Shown: positions 7,963-17,525, counted from the stretch's first letter. The stretch is 44,097 bases of DNA from an uncultured Rhodospirillales bacterium (GCA_903927465.1 CAIYMY010000162.1:1-44097), one strand, 5' to 3'. Numbers and translations: made by a program. Notes: generated by a model from the letters alone, not told the origin.

Positions 7963-8933
7963 ACACGCCTTCCCCGCCTGAGGCGCGGATCCAACACGGC
8001 ATAGGTCAGGTCAACCACCAGATTGATGGTGACAAACAGAAACGCCACCAGGATCAGATAACCGACCATGACCGGCCGATCGAGCGAGGTGATCGAATCA
8101 ATGATCAACTTGCCCACCCCTGGCCAGGAAAAAATCGTCTCCGTCACCACGGCAAAAGCAAGCGTGGAGCCAAATTCAAGACCGAAGACGGTCACCAAGG
8201 GAATGGAAATCAGGCGTAGCACATGCCGCCGCAGAATAGTGAAATCCGTGAGCCCCGCCGCGCGGGCGAATTTCACCGTATCTGACAGCATGATCTCACG
8301 CGTGCCAGCGCGCGACAGACGGATCAGCATGGCAAGCTTGAACAGGCTGAGATTGAGCGCCGGCAGCGCCATGAAGCGTAGCCCTTCCCAGGTGAGGAAT
8401 GACCACCCGACGCCAAAGACTTCGACCGTCGGCCCGCGATCCCCGGCGGGTAGCCAGTCAAGATTGACCGCGAAGGTCAGGATAAGGATCAGGCCTACCC
8501 AGAAGGTCGGCACCGAAAATCCCAAAACGGATGCCGCCATGATGGCCTTGGAGACAGGGCTTTCCGGCCGATAGCCAGCATAAATGCCAAGTGGGATGCC
8601 GATGAAGGCACCGATCAGCACGGACGTTAGCGCCAATTCCAATGTTGCCGGCAGACGGCTCAGCACCAAGTGCAGCACCGGGATATTCAGCACAAAGCTC
8701 CGCCCCAGATCGCCCTGCAACAGCCGGCCCAGAAAGGCCAGATATTGCCGCCAAAGTGGCTGATCTAGGCCGTAATGGCGAATGGTGGCTTCCCGAATAT
8801 CCTGGGTCGCATCCGGGGAAATCAGCACGTCAATCGGATTTCCAATGGCATAGACGCCAAGGAAGACAAGCGCCGACATGGCCAGCATGACGAAAGCAGA
8901 CTGAATGAGGCGCTGAATGATATACCCGAGCAT
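7959..8933 (-). CDS. Peptide ABC importer permease, DppB/OppB type
   Basis: 324 residues starting 'MLGYIIQRLIQSAFVMLAMS', the standard DppB N-terminus, with six predicted helices and the EAA loop 'KFARAAGLTDFTILRRH' near residue 235. It is the first gene of the minus-strand operon and overlaps the DppC-type gene by four bases. The 83-bp gap to the divergent binding-protein gene holds the control region for both directions. Confidence 0.92.
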   Translation of the reverse strand: MLGYIIQRLIQSAFVMLAMSALVFLGVYAIGNPIDVLISPDATQDIREATIRHYGLDQPLWRQYLAFLGRLLQGDLGRSFVLNIPVLHLVLSRLPATLELALTSVLIGAFIGIPLGIYAGYRPESPVSKAIMAASVLGFSVPTFWVGLILILTFAVNLDWLPAGDRGPTVEVFGVGWSFLTWEGLRFMALPALNLSLFKLAMLIRLSRAGTREIMLSDTVKFARAAGLTDFTILRRHVLRLISIPLVTVFGLEFGSTLAFAVVTETIFSWPGVGKLIIDSITSLDRPVMVGYLILVAFLFVTINLVVDLTYAVLDPRLRRGRRV

Positions 8934-8953
8934 TAGAAGCGATTATCTGGCAT

Positions 8954-8983
8954 TTGACAGCAAGCGCAAGCTCTTCCTAGCAT
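8954..8983 (+). promoter_or_regulatory. Candidate sigma70-type promoter for the peptide-binding protein
   Basis: A perfect TTGACA (8954-8959) is followed after 18 bp by TAGCAT (8978-8983), about 33 bp before the preferred ATG at 9017. It lies in the divergent gap between the permease operon and the binding-protein gene. Confidence 0.45.
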
Positions 8984-9016
8984 CCTGATGACAGAAGGCT
9001 GATGGGAGAATTGGAC

Positions 9017-10606
9017 ATGCGTTGGAATTACCGCCGCTTTGTTTTGGCGACAGTCGGCATGGCCTGCATGGCCGGTGTGGCTTCTGCTCAGACCCTCACC
9101 ATGGGCGTGATTGCGGGGCCGGAGAGCATTGACCCGCATTTCACCGCAACAGGCACCCATTCCGAAGCGCTGAAGCATGTTTTTGATACGCTGACGCATT
9201 CAGGCGATAATCTGCAGATCGAACCAGGCCTTGCGGAATCCTGGCGCATCGTGGACCCGAATACCTGGGAATTTCGCCTGCGCCGCGGTGTGAAGTTCCA
9301 TGATGGGTCAGACATGACCGCGGAGGATGTTGCTGCTTCCATCAGGCGCATGCAGCAATTGTCGGGGCCGAATCCAACCCGGATCTACGTGCGCCGCGTG
9401 CAGGAAATCCGCATCATTGATCCGCACACCATCCAGATTGTCACTGATGGCCCGGCACCGACGCTGCCCAATGATTTCATCCGGCTTTTCATCACCTCTG
9501 CCCGCGCTACCGCCGGCCTGACGCCGGAAAACGCCAATGAGGTCTTCAATAGCGGTCGCGCGGCGATCGGCACCGGGCCTTATCGGTTTTCATCCTGGAC
9601 CCCGCGTGAGCAATTCGCGGTGGAACGCAGCGATAATTACTGGGGCAGCCGTCCCGCCTGGGGCCGCGTGGTGCGGCGTGAAATCTCCAACCCCGCCGCG
9701 CGCGTGGCGCAGCTTCGCACCGGCCAGGTTGATATGATTGTGCGTGTGCCGGCCGCCGATGTCTCAACCCTGGAACGCGACCGCAACATCAATGTGCTGA
9801 AGGCAGAGACAGTCTATGTCTTCAACTTGGCGCTCGATCAACGTGAGCCAACGCCACAAGTCACCGCCCGCGATGGGTCGCGCCTGGCCGCGAACCCTTA
9901 TCGCGATGCGCGTGTGCGGGAGGCGATTGACCTTGCCATTGACCGACGCGCGCTCGCGGAAATTGCCATGGAAGGGCTTGGGTCGCCGGTCAGCCAGATG
10001 GTCACGCCGGGTATCTTTGGCTTCAATCCGGCGCTGACCATCCCGGCCACCAATATCAACCGCGCGCGGCAGCTTTTGACCGAAGCGGGCTATCCGAATG
10101 GCTTTCGCATGGTGCTGAATTTCACCAATAACCGCCTGCCTGGTGATGCCGGTGTTGGCGCGGCGATGACGCAAATGCTGGCGCGCATTGGCCTTGAAGT
10201 GCAGGCGGCGGGCCAGCCGGCGGCGGTGATCTTCCCGGCCCGCGCGCGGGGTGAGCTTTCCAATATCATGGCCGGTTGGGGCACCCTAACCGGTGAGGCG
10301 AATTACTATTACGCCGCCAATGCACATTCCAATAACGCTCAGCTTCGCCTTGGTGCCTTCAATTGGCTTGGCTTTTCCGATCCAGAAATTGATCGGCTTA
10401 TCCAGGCCGCCAATGTGGAGTTGGATGACAAGAAGCGCGAAGCCCTGCTGCAACAGGTTGGCGCGCTTTGGAATGAAAAGCGCGTTGTCATTCCCCTGGC
10501 CGCGGTGGCTTCCGCCTGGGCCATGCGGCGTGATCGCGTAACACTCCGTGTTGGCCGCAGTGATGAGGAAACCTATGCCTGGGATATAAGCCCAGTCAGT
10601 CGCTAA
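9017..10606 (+). CDS. Extracytoplasmic binding protein of peptide ABC importer (SBP_bac_5)
   Basis: 529 residues from the ATG at 9017; an in-frame ATG at 9002 would add five residues, but GGGAG sits at proper spacing before 9017. The signal peptide has basic residues, a hydrophobic core and an 'ASAQ' cleavage site near residue 25. The mature protein shows family hallmarks: 'GPESIDPHFTATG', 'LAESWRIVDPNTWEFRLRRG', 'VKFHDGSDMTAEDV' and 'GTGPYRF'. It delivers ligand to the divergent DppBCDF-type transporter. It also heads a plus-strand run of hydrolases, which suggests those enzymes act on the imported compound. Confidence 0.92.
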   Translation: MRWNYRRFVLATVGMACMAGVASAQTLTMGVIAGPESIDPHFTATGTHSEALKHVFDTLTHSGDNLQIEPGLAESWRIVDPNTWEFRLRRGVKFHDGSDMTAEDVAASIRRMQQLSGPNPTRIYVRRVQEIRIIDPHTIQIVTDGPAPTLPNDFIRLFITSARATAGLTPENANEVFNSGRAAIGTGPYRFSSWTPREQFAVERSDNYWGSRPAWGRVVRREISNPAARVAQLRTGQVDMIVRVPAADVSTLERDRNINVLKAETVYVFNLALDQREPTPQVTARDGSRLAANPYRDARVREAIDLAIDRRALAEIAMEGLGSPVSQMVTPGIFGFNPALTIPATNINRARQLLTEAGYPNGFRMVLNFTNNRLPGDAGVGAAMTQMLARIGLEVQAAGQPAAVIFPARARGELSNIMAGWGTLTGEANYYYAANAHSNNAQLRLGAFNWLGFSDPEIDRLIQAANVELDDKKREALLQQVGALWNEKRVVIPLAAVASAWAMRRDRVTLRVGRSDEETYAWDISPVSR

Positions 10607-10623
10607 GCGCGAAGCTCCGGATC

Positions 10624-11331
10624 ATGCGCATCGCGGATATGAATTGGATGCAGGTGGAAGCCTACCTCCGCCATGATGATCGCTGCGTCTTGCCCTTTGG
10701 CAGTACGGAGCAGCATGCTCAGCTTTCACTTTGTGTGGACGCGATCTTGGCCGAGAAAGTGGCTGTGGAGGCAGCGGAGCCTTTCGGCATTCCAGTCTAT
10801 CCCGCCATGCCTTTTGGTCTTGCGCCCTATTTCGCTGCCTTCCCGGGTAGTATTTCGCTCAAAGTGGAAACCCTTCTGGCGGTGGCGCGTGACTTGATTG
10901 AAAGCGTGGCGCGTGCAGGCTTTCGCCGCATTCTGATTGTCAATGGCCATGGCGGGAATGCGCCTGTGGGCGCGTTGGCCTTGCAGATGATGACAGAAAA
11001 TCCTGCGCTTTCGATCAAATTCCATAATTGGTATAATCAGCCACGGACTTGGGACACTGCCATGGCCATTGACCGTTCCGGCAGCCATGGCAATTGGATG
11101 GAAAACTTCCCCTGGACGCGGCTCGCCAATGCGCCATCGCCTTCTGGTTCCAAGCCCGGGGTAGATACGGCGCTGATGAAGGCAAGCCCGCCTGCCAAGG
11201 TACGCAACATGCTGGGCGACGGTTCCTTCGGCGGTGAATGGCGCAAGCCCGATGAGGATATGCTGCGGCTTTGGCAAGCGGGCGTCGCGGAAACCCGCAC
11301 CGCGTTGGAGGGGCCATGGCCGACCCGATAG
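10624..11331 (+). CDS. Creatininase-family amidohydrolase
   Basis: 235 residues, the normal family length. Metal-ligand motifs are present: GSTEQH with E29 and H31, then D39, and NGHGGN at 107-112, followed by 'SHGNWMEN' (E160), which aligns with the usual late Glu. The family opens cyclic amides (creatinine) or cleaves formamide-like bonds in cofactor pathways. The usual 'GPHLPLxTD' is changed to 'AQLSLCVD', so the substrate pocket may differ. It follows the binding-protein gene by 17 bp and overlaps the next gene by 16 bp. A role in opening a cyclic amide taken up by the adjacent importer is inference. Confidence 0.85.
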   Translation: MRIADMNWMQVEAYLRHDDRCVLPFGSTEQHAQLSLCVDAILAEKVAVEAAEPFGIPVYPAMPFGLAPYFAAFPGSISLKVETLLAVARDLIESVARAGFRRILIVNGHGGNAPVGALALQMMTENPALSIKFHNWYNQPRTWDTAMAIDRSGSHGNWMENFPWTRLANAPSPSGSKPGVDTALMKASPPAKVRNMLGDGSFGGEWRKPDEDMLRLWQAGVAETRTALEGPWPTR

Positions 11332-12335
11332 TCATTTGGGGCGCCGGCGCGATTGGCGGCACGCTTGGCGCGCATCTGGCGCGTGCGGGGTATGAGGTGC
11401 TGCTGGTGGACACCGTGGCCGAGCATGTTGAGGCCTGTCGCACCAAGGGCTTGACCATTTCCGGCCCGGTTACCGAATTCACGCAAATCATTCCCGCTGT
11501 CACGCCGGCTGAACTCACGGGCCGCTATTCGCGCATCGTGCTCGCGGTCAAGGCACAGGCCACCAAAGCCGCTTTGCCCATTTTGGTGCCACATCTTGCG
11601 CCGGATGGTTTTGTCTTTTCTGCGCAGAATGGCTTGAATGAATTGGAAATCGCCGAAGCCGTCGGGGCCGAACGCACCATGGGCTGCTTTGTCAATTTCG
11701 GTGCGGATTGGCATGCGCCGGGGCAGATTCTTTTTGGTAATCGCGGCGCATTTGTGGTGGGTGAGATTGATGGGACCATCCGCGACCGCACCCGCGCGAT
11801 GCATGCAATCTGCCAAGCCTTCGAACCGGATGCGATTTTAACCACCGATATCTGGTCCTATCTGTGGGGTAAGATGGCCTATGGCGCCATGCTATTCGCC
11901 ACCGCGCTGAACCATGATTCCATGAGTGAGAATTTCGCCGATACGCGCCGCATGCCCGTTTGGCTCGCTTTGGGGCGAGAAGTTGCGGCAATCGCGCTTG
12001 CCCGCGGTGTGACACCGCGCGGCTTCGGGTCCTTTGACCCCATGGCCTTTGCGCCGGGGCGCGCTGATGCGGATGGGATCAAGGTGGTTGAATGGCTGCG
12101 CGATTACACCGCCGTTGGCGCCAAGACGCATTCCGGCATATGGCGTGACCTGGCCGTGCGCAAACGCAAGACCGAAGCTGAGGCGCAGTTGATGATCATG
12201 CCGAAACTAGCCGCACAACAGGGCATCGCGACACCGGCGCTGACTGCTTTGGGTGGCCTGATCAAGGATATTGAAGAAGGCCGCAGGGAACAGTCGCCGG
12301 AAAGTTTCAACGCCCTACTGGATGCCATTGCTTGA
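11316..12335 (+). CDS. Ketopantoate reductase-family (PanE/ApbA) NAD(P)-dependent dehydrogenase
   Basis: 339 residues from the ATG at 11316, chosen because the Rossmann motif 'IVIWGAGAIGGTLGAHLARAG' then lies at the N-terminus; the longer frame upstream is a shadow of the creatininase gene. A conserved-type Lys lies in 'LAVKAQATKAAL' and 'SAQNGLNE' follows. The C-terminal helical domain contains 'LWGKMAYGAM'. In this operon it is more likely a 2-oxoacid or hydroxyacid reductase for catabolism than the pantothenate enzyme, but that is inference. It overlaps genes at both ends. Confidence 0.82.
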   Translation: MADPIVIWGAGAIGGTLGAHLARAGYEVLLVDTVAEHVEACRTKGLTISGPVTEFTQIIPAVTPAELTGRYSRIVLAVKAQATKAALPILVPHLAPDGFVFSAQNGLNELEIAEAVGAERTMGCFVNFGADWHAPGQILFGNRGAFVVGEIDGTIRDRTRAMHAICQAFEPDAILTTDIWSYLWGKMAYGAMLFATALNHDSMSENFADTRRMPVWLALGREVAAIALARGVTPRGFGSFDPMAFAPGRADADGIKVVEWLRDYTAVGAKTHSGIWRDLAVRKRKTEAEAQLMIMPKLAAQQGIATPALTALGGLIKDIEEGRREQSPESFNALLDAIA

Positions 12336-13732
12336 CTGACGCTGTCCTGGAAAGGCTGCTCGCTGAACGGGCGCAGTTCATTGCCCGGCTTGCGGAACTT
12401 GTTGCTTGCCCCTCGGTTTCAACCGATCCGGCCTATGCGGATGGCATGGCAGCGGCGCGGCGCTGGCTGATCGCGCGCTTGACTGCGCTTGGCTTTCAGG
12501 ATGCGCAGGAAATTGCCGCGGGTGGGCATCCGGCTGTCACCGCGCGCTGGCATGGCGCGGGACCTGATGCGCCCGTCTTACTGGTGTATGGCCACTATGA
12601 TGTGCAGCCGCCCGATCCCGTGGATGGCTGGGCCTCTCCGCCTTTTCAGCTGACGGCGCGTGATGGTCGGCTTTATGCGCGTGGGATTTCGGATGATAAG
12701 GGACCGTTCCTTTTGGCGGTTGAAACGCTCGGCGCTTTTCTGGCCGTTGAAGGCAGGCTGCCCGTCAACGTGACGCTGCTGCTGGAAGGTGAGGAGGAAT
12801 GCGGTTCAGCGACGCTCGGCGCGTTGCTGTCGCGCCATGGGGCTTTGCTTGCCGCAGATGCGGTACTTTCCGCCGATGGCGCGCGCTGGCGGGCGGATTT
12901 ACCTACAATGACGGTGGGCACGCGCGGCAATACCGGCATGGAAATCACGCTCCGTAGCGCGGCCAAGGATCTGCATTCCGGCCGTTATGGCGGCGTGGCA
13001 CCCAATGCGCTGCATGCCATGGCAAGCCTGATCGCAACCTTGCATGATGCGGATGGGCAGGTTGCGGTGGAAGGCTTTTGGGCCGGCGCCAGCGCAGCTT
13101 CACCCGAACAACGTTTGGAATTGGCGCGTATTCCCTTCGATGTGGCGCAGCACGACGCTTCCATCGGGATCGCGCTGAGCCATCTTGCGCCGGCGGATTT
13201 CCTGGAACGGCTTTGGCTGCGCCCGACGCTTGATGTGAATGGCATGTGGGGCGGCTATACCGGTGCGGGTGGCAAGACCGTCATTCCCGCCCTTGCCCAT
13301 GCGAAAATTTCCATGCGCCTTGTGCCCGGCCAAGACCCGGCGCTTGCGCGTGAAGCCGTGGCCCAACATCTGCGCACCCATTGCCCCAAGGGCGCTGAGC
13401 TTTCCATCACCAATACGCGCGATGGCACTTATGCCTATTCGCTGCCGGCTTCGCATCCCTTGTTGCGGGCGGCAGAGGCCGCGCTGGAACGCACCACTGG
13501 GCGGAAGCCGCTGCGCGTTCGCATGGGGGCCACGCTGCCGCTTGCTGATATCGCACGCAATGTCGCGGGCATTGATACCGTGATGTTTTCCTTCGCGACC
13601 GCCGATGAGGATTTTCACGCCCCCAATGAGAACTGGCGCGAATCCTCCATCGCCGAGGGCTTTGCCGCCTGGGTTGCGCTGATGCGTGAATTGAATGGTG
13701 TGACGCGCGCCGCTTTTTCCCCTGCCAGCTAA
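12332..13732 (+). CDS. M20-family dipeptidase (metallopeptidase)
   Basis: 466 residues with a TTG start that overlaps the previous stop (TTGA). The complete M20 dinuclear zinc set is visible: GHYD (H88, D90), GISDDKGP (D121), EGEEECGS around residues 152-159 and SADG (D182). The dimerisation domain follows, and a late 'DFHAPNE' segment supplies the last His. The subgroup includes carnosinase-like and Xaa-His dipeptidases and acts in the cytoplasm. Its place behind a peptide importer and a creatininase fits hydrolysis of an imported dipeptide or amide. Confidence 0.9.
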   Translation: MTDAVLERLLAERAQFIARLAELVACPSVSTDPAYADGMAAARRWLIARLTALGFQDAQEIAAGGHPAVTARWHGAGPDAPVLLVYGHYDVQPPDPVDGWASPPFQLTARDGRLYARGISDDKGPFLLAVETLGAFLAVEGRLPVNVTLLLEGEEECGSATLGALLSRHGALLAADAVLSADGARWRADLPTMTVGTRGNTGMEITLRSAAKDLHSGRYGGVAPNALHAMASLIATLHDADGQVAVEGFWAGASAASPEQRLELARIPFDVAQHDASIGIALSHLAPADFLERLWLRPTLDVNGMWGGYTGAGGKTVIPALAHAKISMRLVPGQDPALAREAVAQHLRTHCPKGAELSITNTRDGTYAYSLPASHPLLRAAEAALERTTGRKPLRVRMGATLPLADIARNVAGIDTVMFSFATADEDFHAPNENWRESSIAEGFAAWVALMRELNGVTRAAFSPAS

Positions 13733-13743
13733 GGAACCCTCCC

Positions 13744-14505
13744 ATGGATATCCGCTTTGACAAGGTCACCGTCGCTGTCACGGGTGCCGGGCATGGTTTT
13801 GGCCAGGCCATTGCGCGCGCCTTTGCAGCCCTAGGTGCGCGGGTCTTCGCCTGCGATATTTCAGCCGCTGAATTGACTGAGACGGCCAAAGCGCCAGGCA
13901 CCATCACCGCCGATGCGTTTGATTTAACCGCGAAGGGCGCAGCCGCCGGCTGGATCAAGCGCATTGAAGATGCCACTGGCGGTCCCATCGAAATCCTAAT
14001 TTCCAATGCCGGCGGCGTACGCGGCCAAGTGATGCGCCCAATCGAGGAAGTGAGCGATGAGGATTGGCACGCCATCATCGACATCAACTTGCATGCTGCC
14101 TTTGCGCTGGCGCGTGCCTCCGCGCCCGGCATGAAGAAAGCGAAGAAGGGGCGCATCGTCACCATCAGTTCCGGCGCGGGCTTGAAGGCAAGCCTGACCG
14201 GCATTCAGGCTTATGGCTCTGGCAAGCATGGCCTGGTTGGGCTTACGCGGCAGCTGGCACGCGAATTCGGGCCTTACGGCATTACGGTGAATTCTGTGGC
14301 GCCGGGCTTCGTGCTTTCCAACCCATCAAGCATCAAGCAATTCGAAAGCTATGGTGATGAAGGTCAGAAGGCGCTGATCGGTCGGCTTGCCATGCGCCGT
14401 CTTGGGTCGGTCGAGGATATTGCCAATGCCGTGCTGTTTTTTTCCAGCCCCTATGCCGGCTGGGTGACCGGGCAGGTGCTACCGGTTGATGGCGGCAATG
14501 CGTAA
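13744..14505 (+). CDS. SDR-family oxidoreductase
   Basis: 253 residues, the classical short-chain dehydrogenase length. It has the cofactor motif TGAGHGFGQA near residue 13, NAGG near residue 90, a catalytic Ser in 'TISSGAG' and the YxxxK pair in 'AYGSGKHG'. The C-terminal 'GWVTGQVLPVDGG' is typical. It starts 11 bp after the M20 gene and ends this plus-strand operon. The substrate alcohol or ketone is not evident. The 122 bp that follow carry no gene I can support. Confidence 0.9.
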   Translation: MDIRFDKVTVAVTGAGHGFGQAIARAFAALGARVFACDISAAELTETAKAPGTITADAFDLTAKGAAAGWIKRIEDATGGPIEILISNAGGVRGQVMRPIEEVSDEDWHAIIDINLHAAFALARASAPGMKKAKKGRIVTISSGAGLKASLTGIQAYGSGKHGLVGLTRQLAREFGPYGITVNSVAPGFVLSNPSSIKQFESYGDEGQKALIGRLAMRRLGSVEDIANAVLFFSSPYAGWVTGQVLPVDGGNA

Positions 14506-14627
14506 TGGGTGGTGACCCCGCTTATGTTCAGCATTCAAAAACAGTGGGGCTGGTTTGAACTGCCAAATTGGCGTGGCTATCGAAAGTGACTCACCAATCA
14601 TCTGCCGTCATAAACCTGCGCAATGCA

Positions 14628-17525
14628 TCAGGCGTTGAATCGCGCTACAGAAAACGCGGGATCAGGCTGCTGCAATCCCAACACCGCATCTGCCGTCATG
14701 CGCCCGGCAATGGGCCCGAGCGTATAGCCATTGGATGTCACTGCCGCGAAGAAGCCTGGCATGCCGGGCGCTTCACCCAATATCGGCGCGCGATCAATAT
14801 GCACATTCATCCCGGTCCAACTGCGGAGCACATGCAAGCCCTCCACCGCCGGCACAACATGCCCCGCGATCCAGAGATTCCCTTGAATATTATTCCGAAG
14901 ATTGCGCGTGGCCCCCGTGGCGGGATCATGCGCGCCGGGCCAGCCGCCACCGATCAGCAAATGCCCGTGCGGGCCTTGTTTCAGCGAAAGGTGCCGCCCG
15001 GCATGGGCCACCAGATGCGGGATGATGGGCGCCATGGCCTCGGTCGCGATTACCTGCTGCACCAGGCCACCCACTGGCAGCTTCACGCCCGCGAGTGCGG
15101 CGATATGGCCAGACCAGGGGCCGGCGGCGACCACCACGCGCCCGGCACGAATTGGCCCCTGCGCGGTGCTTACCAAGTAGCCAATGCCTGCACGCGCGAT
15201 CGCCTGCACTTCCAGGCCGCTTTCCATGCGCGCTCCGGCGCGCTTGGCCAGGCGCAATAGCGCCGCCGTGCCGCGCAAAGGATCAATCTGGCCCTCAGCG
15301 GGGCAGAAGGCCGCGCCGGCAAAGCGATGCGCCAGATAAGGCGCCAGATCGCGCAATTCATTCGCGCCAATCACATGGTTTTCGATGCCGGCACTGCGTT
15401 CCACGGCAATCTTGCCGCGCAGCCAGGCCAATTCCTCGGGCGTTTCCGCCAGCATCAGCCCGCCTTCGGTGCGAATGCCGCAAGCCTCGCCCGCATCCCG
15501 CGCAATCTCTCGCCACAAGGCGATGGAACGTGGCCCAAGCGGTAGGGTCGCCACCGCCGGGCCAGCGGTGCCAAGCGCCTCAGCCTTGTCGCCAAAATCA
15601 TAGGAGAGAAGCTGCACATGCAGGCTGCCCGCATTGGCGGTGCTGGCGGCAAGGCCGGGTTCGCCACGTTCCGCCACCAGCACATCCACGCCCTCACGCG
15701 CCAGATAAAGCGCGGTGGAAAGCCCGACAACGCCACCACCAATCACCAACACATCGCATTGCCGCGCGATTTGCGGCGCGGTGGCGGCGCCGGTTTTCCA
15801 GGTGATGGGCGCGGGTGCGGTAATCACCGGCGTTTCGCCCCATTCCGGCACTTCAAGTCGTAACAAGGCTGCCGGGATGGGTTTGATCGGCGTACGCGGC
15901 GCGGCGAAATCCGCTTCCTGCGCAGCAACGCCCACCATTCGCGCCAAAGTCGCGCCACACATGCGCCCCTGGCAGCGCCCCATACCGGCGCGCGTTTCCT
16001 TCTTGATGGCAGGCAGCGAAGCGGCGCCACCGCTGATGGCCGCACGGATTTCTCCTGCGCACACTTCCTCACACCGGCAGAGGATGGTTTCATCCGCGAT
16101 ACGTGCCGGGTCGAAAGCTGGCGCGGCGTAAATGCGCCATAAAGCGCGCTGAAATGCCTCGGCTTGCGCCAGCGCATCGCGCGTTGTCGCATCATCGCCC
16201 ACGCCAAAGCCAAGATCACGCGCTGCCGCCAAGCCGGCCAGGCGCCCGCGCGCCAAGGCAACCCGCGCGCCGCCAATCGCCGCGCCATCACCAATGGCGA
16301 AAACCTCGGCGATATTGCTGCGTCCGACTGCATCAGTCACGGTTTCCAACCGCCCCAAGCCGGCGCCTGGACCATCGGCTGCGAAGCGCTGCGTGCAGCC
16401 CAAGGCGCGCGCCAACCCGGTTTCCGATTGAAAGCCAAGATTGAGCGCGGCAACGCCGGCAGCGATTCGTTTTTCTCCTTGCGGTGTGCTGATGCGAAGC
16501 GCCTCGAAGCCCGTGCTACCTTCACACGCGATGATCTCGCTGCCCCAGTAGAGCGGCACGCCAGCGCGCTTCAGTATCGCCAGATAGCGCAGCCCATCCC
16601 AGGCGAGATCAGGCGCGGCGCGCATCAGCCGCAGCATATCGCGCCAGGCGCCAAGCCCCGGCGCTGGGGCCGCTTCCACCACTGCGGCAACACGCACGCC
16701 GCCAGCCAGCAATTCACACGCAAGTTGCAGATTGAGCGGCCCGCTGCCTGCAATCACTGCGCTCTCGGCCGGGCTCACGCGTTGCGCGCGTGCAAGCGTT
16801 TGCAGCGCGCCGGTCGTCATCACACCCGGCAGAGTCCAGCCCGGCACCGGCACCGGGCGTTCATGCGCCCCGGGGGCCAGGATCAGCCGACGCGGGCGGA
16901 AAGTAATGGCGGCACCTTCGACAAGTGCCGCAATTTCATCCGGCGCAAAGCCGCCCCAAACCGTAGCACCGTAATGGAAGCGAATCCCTGCTTCCCGCGC
17001 GCGGGCAAAAAGCGCGCTGCCCTGGCGAAATTGCGCATCCGGCGCGGCGTGGTTGTGGCTGGTGGCGAGCGGCTTCAAATATTGCCCGCCGGGTGCCTCC
17101 CGTTCATCCAGCACCACCACCTGGGCGCCCGCTTCGGCAGCGGCGATGGCGGCGGAAAGCCCGGCGGGCCCGGCGCCAACCACCAGAATATCGCAGGGCT
17201 GTTCGGCAATATCGGTGGGGGCGCTGCCAAGCGGCGCGGGCTCGCCCGGGAAGGCGCTTTCTATCGCCATGCCATCGGCAACCTTCACCATGCAGGCGCG
17301 CTGGCCGGCCTTGCCATCCACCGTGACCACGCAATCAAAACAGGCGCCCATGCCGCACCAAAGCCCGCGCTTCGTGCCCTTGGGCGTTTCGCGCAGCGCC
17401 AGAATGCCGGCAGCCGAAAGCGCTGCGGCAATGCTCTCGCCCGGCAGGGCGTCCACCGGCGCGCCGTTGAAGCTGATCCGGATAGGCTCCGTCGCCGGGG
17501 TGATATGTGGGTGATGCAGCCGCAT
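14628..17525 (-). CDS. Fused 2Fe-2S / FAD-NAD / BFD-like / DAO dehydrogenase (HcnA-HcnB-HcnC in one chain)
   Basis: 965 residues from the ATG at 17525; in-frame ATGs up to 17585 would add up to 20 residues. Domain order: a ferredoxin-like 2Fe-2S domain (~10-95) with C57, C62, C65, C78; an FAD/NAD-dependent oxidoreductase (~111-475) with GAGPAG at 117-122 and a second dinucleotide site near 258; a BFD-like cluster domain with CxC at 483-485 and C518, C523; and a DAO-family flavoprotein (~591-965) starting DVLVIGGGVVG. These correspond in order to HcnA, HcnB and HcnC, or to the subunits of opine oxidase and D-hydroxyproline dehydrogenase. It is a membrane-linked or cytosolic amine/amino-acid dehydrogenase by family. 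It is divergent from a DHDPS-family gene 77 bp away. A three-gene version lies at 26613-29394. Confidence 0.88.
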   Translation of the reverse strand: MRLHHPHITPATEPIRISFNGAPVDALPGESIAAALSAAGILALRETPKGTKRGLWCGMGACFDCVVTVDGKAGQRACMVKVADGMAIESAFPGEPAPLGSAPTDIAEQPCDILVVGAGPAGLSAAIAAAEAGAQVVVLDEREAPGGQYLKPLATSHNHAAPDAQFRQGSALFARAREAGIRFHYGATVWGGFAPDEIAALVEGAAITFRPRRLILAPGAHERPVPVPGWTLPGVMTTGALQTLARAQRVSPAESAVIAGSGPLNLQLACELLAGGVRVAAVVEAAPAPGLGAWRDMLRLMRAAPDLAWDGLRYLAILKRAGVPLYWGSEIIACEGSTGFEALRISTPQGEKRIAAGVAALNLGFQSETGLARALGCTQRFAADGPGAGLGRLETVTDAVGRSNIAEVFAIGDGAAIGGARVALARGRLAGLAAARDLGFGVGDDATTRDALAQAEAFQRALWRIYAAPAFDPARIADETILCRCEEVCAGEIRAAISGGAASLPAIKKETRAGMGRCQGRMCGATLARMVGVAAQEADFAAPRTPIKPIPAALLRLEVPEWGETPVITAPAPITWKTGAATAPQIARQCDVLVIGGGVVGLSTALYLAREGVDVLVAERGEPGLAASTANAGSLHVQLLSYDFGDKAEALGTAGPAVATLPLGPRSIALWREIARDAGEACGIRTEGGLMLAETPEELAWLRGKIAVERSAGIENHVIGANELRDLAPYLAHRFAGAAFCPAEGQIDPLRGTAALLRLAKRAGARMESGLEVQAIARAGIGYLVSTAQGPIRAGRVVVAAGPWSGHIAALAGVKLPVGGLVQQVIATEAMAPIIPHLVAHAGRHLSLKQGPHGHLLIGGGWPGAHDPATGATRNLRNNIQGNLWIAGHVVPAVEGLHVLRSWTGMNVHIDRAPILGEAPGMPGFFAAVTSNGYTLGPIAGRMTADAVLGLQQPDPAFSVARFNA

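Noticed and set aside
14506-14627. Possible tRNA or small RNA between the SDR gene and the fused dehydrogenase
   Set aside because: No cloverleaf arms or T-loop consensus could be found; only convergent gene ends.
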